Assembly: GCA_037176705.1 (NCBI GenBank)
Contig: JBAWUJ010000061.1
Coordinates: 496,001 to 560,000, forward strand
DNA from: Molossus alvarezi
Lineage: Eukaryota; Chordata; Mammalia; Chiroptera; Molossidae
Direction of reading: 5' to 3'
DNA: 64,000 nucleotides
Part shown: piece by piece, positions 10,990 through 21,655 of the stretch
How the letters are laid out: the number at the start of each line of letters is the position of its first letter
Numbering within the stretch: the stretch's first letter is position 1
Notes under the pieces: generated by a model
Database searches by the model: none
Told to the model about the DNA's origin: nothing
The model's input: the letters and a program-made list of their open reading frames with translations, nothing else
Translations under genes and position numbers: made by a program

Positions 10990-13900
10990 TCAAAATTGCA
11001 ATAAGTACATATTGATAATGCCTTAAACACAAGTAGATTAAACACTCCCATGAAAGGGCACAGAGTAGCTGAATAGATAACAATGCATAGCTCCCATAAA
11101 TGTTGTTTAAAAGAGACCCAACTCACAACAAAGTCTTACATAGGTAGAAAGTGAAGAGACGGGAAACTAGAAATAAATTACAAAAGAATACATGAAAACA
11201 TTTCAACACATAAAGACTAAATAACATGTTATTAAACAATGAATGTGTTCACAAGGAGATCAAGAAAAAATTAAAAACTTAATGTAAACCAATGAAAGTG
11301 AACACACAACAACACAAAATCAATGGGATTCAGTGAAAGTAGTCCTGATAAGAAAGTTTATAGCTTACATGTCAACCTCAGGAAACAAGATTTTCTAATT
11401 GACTATCTCTCATGAGAATTTAAAAAACTACAAAGAAAATGAAACAAACAAACAAACAAACAAAAAAAAACTCAGACTAATCAGTAGGAAAAGAATAGCA
11501 AAGAACAGACCAGAAATAGACAACATAAAGACTAAAAATAATTCAAAAGATGAACAAATGGACAAATTTTTGGAAATACATAATCTCTCAGCACTGAACG
11601 AGAAAGAAATAGCAAACTTGAACAGACCAATCACAGCTAAGAAAATTGAAGAAATAATCAAAAATCTCCCAGTAAACAAAAGCCCGGCCTCGGACAGCTT
11701 CACCGGGGAGTTTTACTGCACATTCAAGGAACTAACACCCATTCTCCTCAAACTATTTCAATAAATCCACCAAGACAGAATACTTCCAAACACACTTTCT
11801 GAGGCCAGCATAATCCTAATTCCCGAACCACATGAAGACACTATAAACTAAAGAAAACTACAGGCCAGTATCTCTGATTAACACACATGTCAAAATTCTT
11901 AATAAAATATTAGCAAATCGAATCCAGCAATACATCAAACACATTATTTATCTTGACCAAGTGGTTTACATTTCAGGCACTCAAGTATGGTACATTATGT
12001 GCAAATCAATAAATGTGATACATCGCATAAACAAAATAAAACATAGAAACCATATGATCATATCAATAATTGCTATAAAAGCATTTGACAAAATCCAGCA
12101 ACCATTTCTGATAAAAACGCGTAGCAATGTGATAATAGAGGGGCTATATCACAATATAATAAAGGTCACATATGAAAAACACAGCCAACAACATACTCAA
12201 TGGGCAAAAACAAAAAGTAGTCCCCTTAAGGATGAGAACAAGACAGGGATGCCCACTTTTGCCACTCTTATTTAAAATAGAACTGGAAGTCTTAGACACA
12301 GCAATTACACATGAAGAAAACATAAAAGGGATCAAAACTGAAAAGGAGGAAGTGAAACTGTCACTATATGAAAATGACATAATATGGTACATAGGAATCC
12401 CTGAAGACTCCATCAAAAATCTACCAGACTTAATAAATGAATTTGGCAAAGTGGAAGAATGCAAAAATAATTACAAGAAACTGATGGCATTTTTATATAC
12501 CAAAGATGAAATCACAGAAACAGAAACTAAAAACATCAATACCATTTACCATCACAGCAAAACAACAACAACAACAAAAAAACCTAGAAATAAACTTCAC
12601 CAAAGAAGTAAAGGACCTCTTCACAGATTACTACAGGTCATTGCAATTAGAAGTGGAGGAAGATATAATAAGTGAGAGCATATACCTTGTTTATGGTTTG
12701 GAAGAATTAACATCAATAAAATGTCCATAGACATGAAGCAATCTATACATTCAATGCAATCCTCACCCAAATACCAATGACTTACTTCACAGAACTAGAA
12801 CAAACACTGCAAAAGTACAGATAAAACTAAAAAAGATTCCTAATAACCACAGAAGTCTATGAAAAGAAGAACAAAATAGAAGGGATCAGATTACCAGATT
12901 TCAGGTTATACCACAAAGCCACTGTAATAAAAATAAGCCTGGTCCTGGCACAGGAACAGGCAGATAAATCAATGGAAAAGAATAGAGAATCCAGAGATTG
13001 ACCCAAGACAATATGCTCAGTTAACATTTCACAAAGTTAGCAAGAACAAACAATGGAGTCAAGACAGTCTCTTCAATAAATGGTGTTGGAAATATTGAAC
13101 AGCCACGTGCAAAAAATAAAATAAAATTAAGCTAGACCACCAATTTACACCATACGTGAGAATACACTCAAAATGGATAAAATACTTAAGTGTAACTCGT
13201 GAATCCATACAAATTCTAGAAGAAAGTGCCGGCAACAAAATTTCAGACATAGACAGAAGAATTTTCACTGATACAACACCTAAGGCAACAGACACATACA
13301 CACCAAAAAATAAATAAATAAATGAACCCCTGGGACTACATCAAACTGAGAAGCTTCCACACAGCAAAAGAAACAACCATCAAAACCAATAGGAATCTTA
13401 CTATCTGGAAGACCATAATCACCAATGATGCATCAAACAAGGGTTGATTTCCAAAAATATAGAGTGCTTATAAAACACAACCATAGGAAGACTAAGAACC
13501 CAATTAAGAAATGGGCAGAGAAAGAAAATAGACACCTCTCCAAACAAGACATACAAATGGCTAAGAGACATATGAAGAAATGCTCCACATCACTAATCAT
13601 CAGAGAGATGCAAATTAAAACAACAATGAGATATCACCTCACACCGGTCATAATGGCCGCCATCAACATGTCATCAAACAACAAGTATTGGCGAGGGTGT
13701 GGAAAAAGCGGACTCCAGTACACTGCTGGTGGGAATGCAGACTGGAGCAGCTACTATGGAAAACAATATGGTGTTACCTCAAAAACTTAAAAACTGAACT
13801 TCCATTTGACCCAGTGATCCCATTTCTAGGAATATACCCTAAGAAACCTAAAACACCAATCAGAAAGAATATATGTACACCCATGTTCATAGCAGCACTA

Positions 13901-14090
13901 TTTACAATAGCTAAGATCTGGAAACAGCCCAAATTTCCATCAGTAGATGAATGGATAAAAAAAGCCGTGGTGCATATACACAATGGTGTATTATGCAGCT
14001 GTAAGAAAAAAAAGATCTCTTATTCTTTGTGACAACATGGAGGGACCTGGAAAGTATTATCCTAAGCCAAACAAGCCAAACAGAGAAAGA
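10990..14090 (+). pseudogene. ORF2: L1 ORF2 remnant lacking endonuclease (copy ii)
   Basis: Frames 11399-11764 (NRPITAKKIEEIIKNLP ahead of RT), 11961-12275 and 12172-12675 (RT core), 13425-13790 and 13688-14032 (C-terminal region to [13 protein letters not shown]). The active-site motif reads YEND ([12 protein letters not shown]) rather than F/YADD, so both the alanine and the second aspartate are changed; the right-arm paralogue at 33810-34010 shows the same change. The Cys motif is partly kept (YWRGCG, HCWWEC in the other frame). Confidence 0.86.
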
Positions 14091-14381
14091 AAAGTTTTAT
14101 ATGATGTCACTTATCTGTGGAATATAATGAAAGTAACAGTCTGAGAAATGGGGTAGTCTCAAAGACGTAGAAGTAAGGTACAGACTGACAATCCCCAGAA
14201 GAGGGGGTAGTGAGGGAGTGATAAACCACAGAACTTATATGCATGTATATATGAAAAATGTACATGGACAAAAACCTGGAGACAGGGCAGGGAGGGAGGG
14301 GGAGGAAGAATGACTAGGGGGAAACAGAAATATCTGGAACAAAAGTAACTAAATTAATTAATTAATAATACAATAAAAAAT

Positions 14382-14594
14382 GACTATATAGATATAAATA
14401 TAAATAATATAGATGATTAGATATGTAAACAAAGATGATACTGAGAGAGTAGGTATAGACATAGGTAGATATAGATGGTATAGGTATAGATAGAGATGGA
14501 GATAAAGATACAGATTAGATAAATATAGATATAGATATAGGTATAGATATAGATGATATAAATATAGATATAGATATATAGATATAGATAGGTA
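14382..14594 (+). repeat. GATA/TATAGA-type microsatellite after an L1 tail
   Basis: Degenerate ATAGAT/GATATA units directly following the L1 tail of copy ii. A shorter, diverged counterpart lies at 36246-36385 after the paralogous L1, so the repeat pre-dates the duplication and then changed length. Confidence 0.9.
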
Positions 14595-14804
14595 TGGAGT
14601 GTTTTAGATCATGACCAATGTGTCCAGAAATGTGGATTTTGAGCTCTTTTTACCCTGAATTCTCATGTGTCTTCTCTCAGGACCTCAGTTTTCTATTTGT
14701 GAATTTATTTATTTGGGATGTCATGAAGAGGCTGAAGAAATCGTAAGTATTTATATTTCGTGATTCAGTATTATTACAAAAATAAAATTTTATAAAATAT
14801 TAAA
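14595..14804. other. Non-repetitive spacer shared by both duplication arms
   Basis: About 210 bp with no L1 or SINE similarity that I can see (contains CAATGTGTCCAGAAATGTGG and CTCATGTGTCTTCTCTCAGG). It is matched at 36386-36596 with about 8% mismatch by eye. Because it is not a recognisable interspersed repeat, it is strong evidence for segmental duplication rather than parallel L1 insertion. No gene seen. Confidence 0.82.
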
Positions 14805-15648
14805 GGGAAGAAAAAGTGGCAGTGGAATAAATGGAAGCTACACAAACCTCCTCCGACAACCAAACTGAAACTACAACAAAAATAAAAACACAACAGCAAA
14901 AAACCAACTAAAAACAGCTGAGAGAACCTGTATAACCAAAGACAGAAAGAGGATGCCAAATTGAGCCTGGTAGAAACTGTGGAGGTGTGATAGAGTAGGC
15001 TGGGGGCCCACAAACAAGAGCTGAAGGCTACTTTAGCTGAGAGAGCAGGGGTTTCAAATAGCACAAAATCAAGTACATCCACTTACCTTGAGCCCCAGCA
15101 GAAGAAGGGCTGACTGTAGTGAAAATGGGAGGAGAGAGTCCAGAACTCTTGGTTCAGAATGGAGCTGGCGGGAATGACACTAGGAGTTTTGTGCTGTTAT
15201 CAATCCCTCATACAACAGCAGCCACCTTATTCAAGGAGCTTCTTCTCAGAGCCTTGAAAGAAGCAATGGCCCCTCCCTCAGGAATTCAACACCACCAGGC
15301 TGACCTGAAAATGCAAATTGAGGCTCATTACCTTATACTGTCTGACAGAAAGCAAGTGTCCCACCCTCTGGAAATTCTCTTATACCTAAGGAATCTTTCA
15401 TACATGTGAGGGCTAAAAATTGAGGTTCATCAAGTATGTGAGACGAATGACTGCCAGGAAAAAGCTAGAGGATAAATGAACATTTTCTCTGCCTTCAAAT
15501 CTACCAAGAAAAATAATCCTTGAGAGTAGTGTTTAACATGCGTTCTTTCACACTTATCCAAACCTAGTAAAGAGAGCCACAACTAGAAAAACACCAACAC
15601 CCTCAGGGACAATTTGGCAAGCTCTAAAATCCACTGAGACAGCCACAA

Positions 15649-16510
15649 TGGTGAAACAAAAAGAACAAGTCCCAAATTAAAGAACAAGATATTCTACATT
15701 AGAGGAGAATTATGAAATGGATTTAAACAAGATATCAGAGCTAGAATTAGGAGTAATACTATGAGGAAACTCAACAACATAAGTAAAGAGCTCAACAGTA
15801 TGAGTAAAGGTAAAGAAATATTGAAAATTAACAAACTAAAAACAAATAACGAAATAGCAAATATAGAGAACACATTGGAAGGAATAAAGAGCTGGTCAGA
15901 AAAAGACAAAGATTGGATCAATGGGTTAGAAGACAGGGTAGAAAATGTCACCCAATAAGAGAACAAAAAGGAAAAAAAAAACAATTAAAAAACAGAAAGA
16001 CACCCTAAGAGAACTGTGGGACATCATGAAACACAATAACACACACATTATAGAAGTTCCAGAAAAAGAAGAAAATGAGCAAGGAATAGAGAATATATTT
16101 GAAGAAATCGTGTCAGAAAACAATCAACTTGGTGAAAAGAAAAAATGGCATATACCTTCCAAAAGCACAAAGAGCTATAACTTTGAAGAATCCAATAATG
16201 CCCACATCGAGACACATAATAAATAAAAGGCCAAAATTAAAGACAGAAAGAGAATATGAAAGGCAGCAAGAAATAATCAACAGATTATCCACAAAGAAAT
16301 TCACATAAACTTATCAGCTGAATGCCCAACAAAAACACTACTGGACAGAGGAGAAAGTCATGAAGTGATCACAGTAAGGAAAAAAAAAATCTGAATCCAA
16401 CACTACTCTATCCAGCAAAACTATCATTGAAAATAGAAGGTGAAATAAAGAGAGAGCTTCCCAGACAAAAAGGCTAGTAGAATATATTAGAACAACCAGC
16501 TCTGTAAGAA
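15649..16510 (+). pseudogene. ORF1: L1 ORF1 remnant (copy iii)
   Basis: Start ATG at 15649 (MVKQKEQ, early stop). Readable frames 15761-15958 (coiled-coil heptads: NIENTLEGIKSWSEKDKDW) and 15945-16226 (MKHNNTHIIEVPEKEENEQ). Several stops; the RNA-binding domain is fragmentary. Confidence 0.83.
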
Positions 16511-16849
16511 ATGTTAAAATGGGTGCAATAATAAGCAGAAGAAATAGGAAGAGAAATATAACCATAATAAATTAAAATTGCAATAAATAAGTACATATCA
16601 ATAATTGCTTTAAACAAAAATAGATTAAACACTACCATCAAAAGTCACAGAGTAAGTGAATACATAAGAATGCATAGCTCATATATTTGTTGTTTAAAAG
16701 AGACCCAACTCACAACAAAATCCTCACATAGGTAGAAAGTGAAGAAATGGGAAACTAGAAATAAATTACAAAAAAATACACAAAAACATTTCAACACATA
16801 AAGACTACATAGCATGTTATTAAACAATGAATAGGTTCACAAGGAGATC

Positions 16850-16859
16850 AAGAAAAATT
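16850..16859 (+). repeat. Target-site duplication, left copy (HAL1)
   Basis: AAGAAAAATT just before the HAL1 5' end; repeated at 19042. The paralogous arm has this sequence once (near 38620) in an uninterrupted context, which confirms the insertion point. Confidence 0.88.
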
Positions 16860-17781
16860 GACTATCTGACTTCCGGTCAAGATGGCAGCGTAGGTAAATG
16901 CAGTATTGCGTCCTCCCACAACCACATCAAAGTTACAACTAAACTACAGAACAACCATCATTCAAAACCGCCTGAAATCAAGCTGAATGGAGGTCCTAAA
17001 ACTACAGAATTAAAGCAGCAGCCACATCCAGACTGGTAGGAGGGTCGAGGGGCAGAGGCGCGAGGGGCAGAGGCGCGAGGGGCAGAGGCGCGAAGGCCGG
17101 TGGCCAGACGGGCTGGTCCCACACCCATGTGTTGCAGATAAAAATCAGGAGGACACCTCAGCTGGGAAGATGCTTTCTGAAGACTGAGGGGTCCCTGTCC
17201 CACACCAGGTGCACCACTCAGGGTTCCAGTGCCAGGAAGAGAATCCCCATAACTTCTGACTGGAAAAACCAGCAGAAACTGAGGTTCAGGGAAGCTGAAG
17301 CATCTGGAGCCCCAGGCAGCTCTTTAAAGGGCCCACGCAGAAACTTATCAGACTCTCTCACTCTATGCTTGGAGGGGAGGCAGCTCGAGGAGAACCAGAG
17401 ACATACAGGGAAGAACTGAGCTCTTTGGCACTGGAGCCAGGGCTGGAGAGGGGGCTTTCTCCAGGCCAAATGTGCTGTCAGAGGCCTTTGTTCCTTTGGT
17501 GAGCCCTTTCCTGGGGCAGCAGACAGTCGCCATATCTGGGACTTCAGCAACCTGGCTCACACTGGTAGCCCCAACCTGGTGACTTCCTGAGGCCCCGCCC
17601 CACCCCACCCAACTTTCAGGCCCACCCAAGCTGTTGCCACTTGCTTAACCATAGGATTGGCATGTCTTGGAACTTGCTTCAGGTTTTTCCTAATTTTTTC
17701 AAATGAGCAGCATCTGGTCTCAACTAGCCCAAAACCGCTTCTTACGTAATACACAGAAACAAACACAGGGAAGCGGCCAAA
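16860..17781 (+). promoter_or_regulatory. HAL1 5'UTR, GC-rich, with 15-bp tandem units
   Basis: CpG-containing leader. Three consecutive copies of a 15-bp unit, CGAGGGGCAGAGGCG, lie at 17046-17092. The start (CTTCCGGTCAAGATGGC) contains an ETS-like CTTCCGG core and a YY1-like AAGATGGC core, both common in L1-type promoters. Only a candidate promoter; there is no functional evidence in sequence. Confidence 0.65.
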
Positions 17782-18684
17782 ATGAGGAAACAAAGAAACA
17801 GGTCCCAAATGAAAGAACAGAAGAAAACCCCAAGAAAAGAACTAAGCAAAATGGAGATAAGCAACTTAACAGATGCTGAGTTCAAAATACTGCTTATAAG
17901 GATACTCAATGAGCTCAGTGAGGGCTTAGAGAGCATAAAAAAGGACCAGTCAGAAATTATGTATGCGCAGTCAGAATTGAAGAAGGCATTAACTGAAGTT
18001 AATAATTTACACAGATTCATTAGTAAAGTACATAAATCCAAGAAGCAAACCATCAATTGGGCATATTCCCAATCAGAACAGCAAAAAAAAAAAAAAAAAA
18101 AAAATCCAAAAAAATGAGGATAGTATAAGGAGCCTCTGGGACAACTTCAAGCATGCCAATATTCGCATCGTGGGGAAGGAGAAGAGCGAGAACAAGAAAT
18201 TGAAAACCTGTTTGACACAATAATGGCAGAAAACTTTCCTAACTTGGTGAAGGAAATAGACATACAAGTCCAGGAAGCACAGAGAGTCCCAAACAAGATG
18301 AACCCCAAGAGGCCCACACCAAGACACATCATCATCAAAATGCAAAACGTTCAAGACAAAGAGAGAATCATAAAAGCAGCTAGAGAAAGGCAGCTAGTTA
18401 TCTACATGGGAGTTACCATAAGACTGTCAGCTGATTTCTCAAAAGAAACTTTGCAGGCCAGAAGGGAGTGGCAAGAAATATTCAGAGTGATGAAAACCAA
18501 GAACCTACAACCAAGATTACTCTATCCTGCAAAGGTGTCATTTAGAATCAATGGCCATATAAAGAGTTTCCCAGACAAAAAAAAGTTAAAGAAGTTCATC
18601 ACCACCAAACTGTTATTATATGAAATAACGAAGGGTCTTTTTGAAGAAAAAGATAAAATATATGAACAAACAAAATGGCAATAA
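17782..18684 (+). pseudogene. ORF1: HAL1 ORF1, nearly complete, two frameshifts
   Basis: The best preserved retrotransposon ORF in the window. It encodes an L1 ORF1-type RNA-binding chaperone. Frame 1 (17782-18117, MRKQRNRSQMKEQKK start) covers the N-terminus and coiled coil and runs into a ~23-nt A-run at about 18082-18104. After a short out-of-frame piece (IRSLWDNFKHANIRIVG), 18223-18684 gives a 153-residue uninterrupted RRM and C-terminal domain, with LSADFSKETLQARREW and LLYPAKVSF, ending in a stop. A second small deletion after ATCGTGGGG (about 18170) also breaks the frame. The restriction of damage to a homopolymer and one short indel suggests a recent insertion. Confidence 0.87.
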
Positions 18685-18769
18685 AAACATATCTATCAAC
18701 AATGGAATTTACAAACAAAATGAACAGGTAGAACAGAAACATTCTCATAGATACAGAGAACATTTTGTT

Positions 18770-19041
18770 GGTTGCCAGATGGGAGGGGGGTTGGGGGAAT
18801 GGGTGAAAAAGGTGAAGAGATTAAGAAGTACAAATTCATTGCTAGACTGACAAACCTCAAAGGAAAAGGGGTTGGGGGGGGGTTGAAAGAAATAAACCAA
18901 ACTACTCATATGCATAAAAAATGGACACAGACAATTGTGTGGGAAAAGGTGGGAGGGGGCAGAAGTGAAGAGGAGGGGGCCAATGGGGGAAAAATGTGGA
19001 ACATCTGTAATACTTTCTACATTCAACAATAAAGATTGAAA
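18770..19041 (+). other. HAL1 3'UTR with G-rich polypurine tracts
   Basis: Contains several G-runs on the plus strand, around 18781-18795, 18859-18885 and 18945-18990, potentially able to form a G-quadruplex, followed by the shared L1 tail pattern CATCTGTAATACTTTC and AATAAAG. G-rich 3'UTRs are a known feature of mammalian L1. Confidence 0.75.
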
Positions 19042-19051
19042 AAGAAAAATT
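19042..19051 (+). repeat. Target-site duplication, right copy (HAL1)
   Basis: AAGAAAAATT directly after the HAL1 A-rich end; matches 16850-16859. Confidence 0.88.
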
Positions 19052-19721
19052 AAAAACTTCATGGAAACCAATGAAAATGAACACAAAATCCATGAGAATC
19101 AGTGCAAGTAGTCCTGATAGGAAACATTATAACATACATGTCTACCTCAGGAAACTAGATTTTCTAATTGACTATCTCACATCTGAACTTAAAAAACTAG
19201 GTAGAAAACAAAACAAACAAACAACAACAACAACAAAAAAACCTCAGAGTAAGTAGTAGGAAATAAATAGCAAAGATCAGAGCATAAATACACAACATAG
19301 AGACTACAAAAAAAATCAAAAGATGAACAAATGAACAAAGTTCTAGAAATACACAGTCTCCCACAACTGAACGGGGAAGAGATAGAAAACTTGAACAGAC
19401 CAATCACAACTAAGAAAATTAAAGATATAATCAAGACTCTCCCAGCAAACAAAAGCCCAGGCTCAGACTGCTTCACCGGGAAGTGTTACTGAACATTTAA
19501 AGAACTAACACCCATTCTTCTCAAACTATTTAAAAAAATCCAAGAAGACGGAACACTTCCAAATTCACTTTATGAGGCCAGCATAATACTAATTTCCAAA
19601 CCAGATAAAGACACTACACACACACACACACAAAAACTACAGGCCATTATCCCTGATTAACACAGATGCCAAAATTCTTAACAAAATATTATTAGCAAAG
19701 CAAATCCAGCAATGTATCAAA

Positions 19722-20415
19722 CACCCAAGTGAGGTCCTGAGGCCACTTAACCAGATTCTGACTCCACCAGCCCGCCATTTGCGAGTCCCCACAGGAGAGG
19801 CCCAGGGAAGGGTCATTGGACAGGCTGGAGGGGCTGGTGACACCAGATTGAGGGCAGGCGAGAGGGATTGGCTGGGGACACGCAAAGTTAGGGCAGGTGG
19901 GTCAGAGGGGCTCTGGACACCAGGAAGGAAGTGGGCAGGGGAGGGAGCGAGTGGGGGTGGGGGTTAAGGGAGGAGCGGCCACGGTGTCAGGTCACTGGGA
20001 TCCTACCTGTGGTGAGAGCACGGTGCTGGGAAGAAGAGCATAGAAGTAAAGTCTGGATTCCAGTGGCCCGAGGCGTTGCTGACCACTGACATGCCTTGGC
20101 TGCTGCCTCCAGCACCCGACCCAGGACCTACTCAAGCTCAGGAAGGACAGCTTCAGCTCGATCATCTCCTGGCTCAGCAGGTCCTCAGAGGGCAGTGCCA
20201 CCGACGAAAGACCATGGCACCAAAGTCCAGGGGAGCAGGTAGCCCAGCACCAAAAACCCGAAGCACAGGCCAAGTGGGGCTGCCCACATGGCGCACGCTG
20301 GAGGTGCCTGCTGGGAACCTCAGCATCTTTCCAAACCTGAGCCAGAGGAGAGCTGGCCAAGCAGCTCCCATGCCCCTGCCTAGAGTCCCAACCCGTCTCA
20401 CCCGCTCCCTCACCT
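19722..20415. other. GC-rich non-L1 block, left arm
   Basis: Abrupt change from A-rich L1 to GC-rich sequence, then abrupt return to L1 at 20416. Begins ACCCAAGTGAGGTCCTGAGG, has a short GGGGCTGGTGACACC-type minisatellite, and in the right half reads on the minus strand as possible exon remnants (20280-20100: GLCFGFLVLGYLL, then EDLLSQEMIELK and SRSWVGCW), with a CAG|GTAGG donor-like site near 20010. I do not recognise the source gene. Paralogous to 39287-40362, which is longer. Stops and missing frame continuity argue against function. Confidence 0.7.
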
Positions 20416-21399
20416 AAAATAGAAGGTGAAATGAAATGCTTTCCATGCAAATAAAAACAAAAACAAATAAACAACAAAAGCCAAGGGAACATATTAGCAC
20501 CAATCCAGCATTCCAAGAAATGCCAAAAGAACTGCTGTAATGAACAAAAGAAATAGGAAGAGAAACATAACCATAATAAATGAAGATGGCAATAAATAAG
20601 TACACATCAATAATAACCTTAAATGTAAATTGATTAAACACTCTAATCCAAAGACACAGAGACACTGAATGGATAAGAAAACAAGACTCATATATATGTT
20701 GTTTACAATAGATCCAACTCACAACAAAAGACTCACATAGTTTGAAAGTGAAAGGATGGAAGTTTTTAAGCAAACTGAAAAAACAAAAACAAACAAACAA
20801 AAAAACCATGGGGTAGCAATACTTATATTTGATAAAATATACTTCAAAATATATTAACTAGAGACAAAAAAGGTCACTACAAAACACTGAAAGGATCTAT
20901 CCAACAGGAACAGGAGAACATAACCTTAGGAAACATATATGCATCCAAAAAAGGAGTACAAATACGTTGTAAAACTTCTGGAGAACTTCAAAGAAGAAAT
21001 AAAAAGTCATAGCAGGAGACTTCAACACCCCGCTGACATCACTGAATTGATCATCTAGACAAAAATTTAGCAATGAATCAGAGACTTTCAATTATGTACT
21101 AGATCAAATGGGTTTAATAAATATCTACATAGAATTACACCACAAAACTGCTTAATTCAGATTCTTCTCAAGAGCACATGAAACATCCTCAAAGACAGAC
21201 CTCATGTTAGGACACAAAGTAAGGCTCTACAAGTTCAAGAAGATTGAAAAAACAAATAGAACATCATGACAGATCAAAATGGCATAAAAGTAGCAATTAC
21301 AATGAAAACACTCTAACACAAGGAGAATAAATATCATGTTATTAAACAATGAGTGGGTTACCAAGGAGATCATGAAAGAGACTTAAAACTTCCTGGAAA

Positions 21400-21655
21400 C
21401 CTCCCTGACTGGTTTGACTCAACAGTTAGAATGTCGGCCTGTGGACCAGAGAGTCTTGGGTTTGGTTCCCACTAAGGGCACGAGCTTCAGTTGTATTTAG
21501 TCTCCAAACTTGTCTGGGGTCATGTGCGTGGCAACCAGTCGATAAGTCTCTCTCACATCGATTATTTTCTCTCTCTCGTTATTTCTTTCTTTCTCCTACT
21601 CTATCTGAAGATAAATGCAAAACTGTCCTCAGGTGAGGATAGGAAAAGAAAAAAG
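21400..21655 (+). mobile_element. VES SINE shared by both duplication arms (left copy)
   Basis: tRNA-like head (TGACTGGTTTGACTCAACAGTTAGAATG), VES body (GGTCATGTGCGTGGCAACCAGTCG), TCTCTCTC stretch and terminal AGGTGAGGAT plus A-rich tail. Flanked by AAAACTTCCTGGAAA and AAAAACTTCCTGGAGA as target duplication. The same insertion at the same L1 position exists at 41661, so it pre-dates the duplication. Confidence 0.93.

Larger units (their letters stand above)
10391..14381 (+). mobile_element. LINE-1 copy ii, 5'-truncated, endonuclease-deleted type
   Basis: Begins inside ORF1 (AACAGAAAGACAGCC...), continues through ORF2 and a full 3'UTR, and ends in an A/T-rich tail at about 14381. At about 11160 the ORF2 jumps from the GTAGAAAGTGAAGAG site (end of the HRLKVKGWK region) straight to AAACTAGAAAT, skipping about 525 bp of endonuclease compared with 28392-28917. 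At 11536-11548 a second, ~210-bp piece is absent. Paralogous to 31690-36245. Confidence 0.88.
16860..19041 (+). mobile_element. HAL1 (half-LINE-1): 5'UTR + ORF1 + 3'UTR, no ORF2
   Basis: A 2.18-kb element with an intact-looking 5' end (GACTTCCGGTCAAGATGGCAGCG), a GC-rich 5'UTR, one ORF1 and, directly after it, an L1-type G-rich 3'UTR ending near an AATAAAG signal and a short A tail. No ORF2 is present between ORF1 and the 3'UTR, which is the definition of HAL1, a non-autonomous L1 relative that depends on L1 ORF2 protein in trans. It is flanked by a perfect 10-bp duplication. The host L1 on the other duplication arm has the empty site, so this insertion post-dates the duplication. Confidence 0.9.
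14805..19721 (+). mobile_element. LINE-1 copy iii, endonuclease-deleted type, split by HAL1
   Basis: Has its own 5' end (GTGGCAGTGGAATAAATGG, then the conserved CAACCAAACTGAAACTAC block), 5'UTR to 15648, ORF1, and ORF2 to the RT region, where it stops at 19721 against a GC-rich block. A HAL1 element interrupts it at 16860-19041. It shows the same endonuclease deletion (about 16750) and the same second deletion (about 19318) as copy ii, although it is a separate insertion. Paralogous to 36597-39286, which lacks the HAL1. Confidence 0.88.
16560..19721 (+). pseudogene. ORF2: L1 ORF2 remnant (copy iii), endonuclease lacking, RT truncated
   Basis: Two pieces around the HAL1. 16560-16849 holds the first codons of ORF2 and then jumps over the endonuclease at about 16750. 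19052-19721 continues to the start of RT (ENLNRPITTKKI... block, ILTKIL-type segment) and ends at AATCCAGCAATGTATC, where L1 similarity stops. No catalytic RT motif is left. Confidence 0.83.

Noticed and set aside
18082..18104. A-run as the tail of a separate small retroposed element
   Set aside because: ORF1 homology continues on both sides in the right order, so it is a homopolymer inside HAL1 ORF1 rather than an element end.
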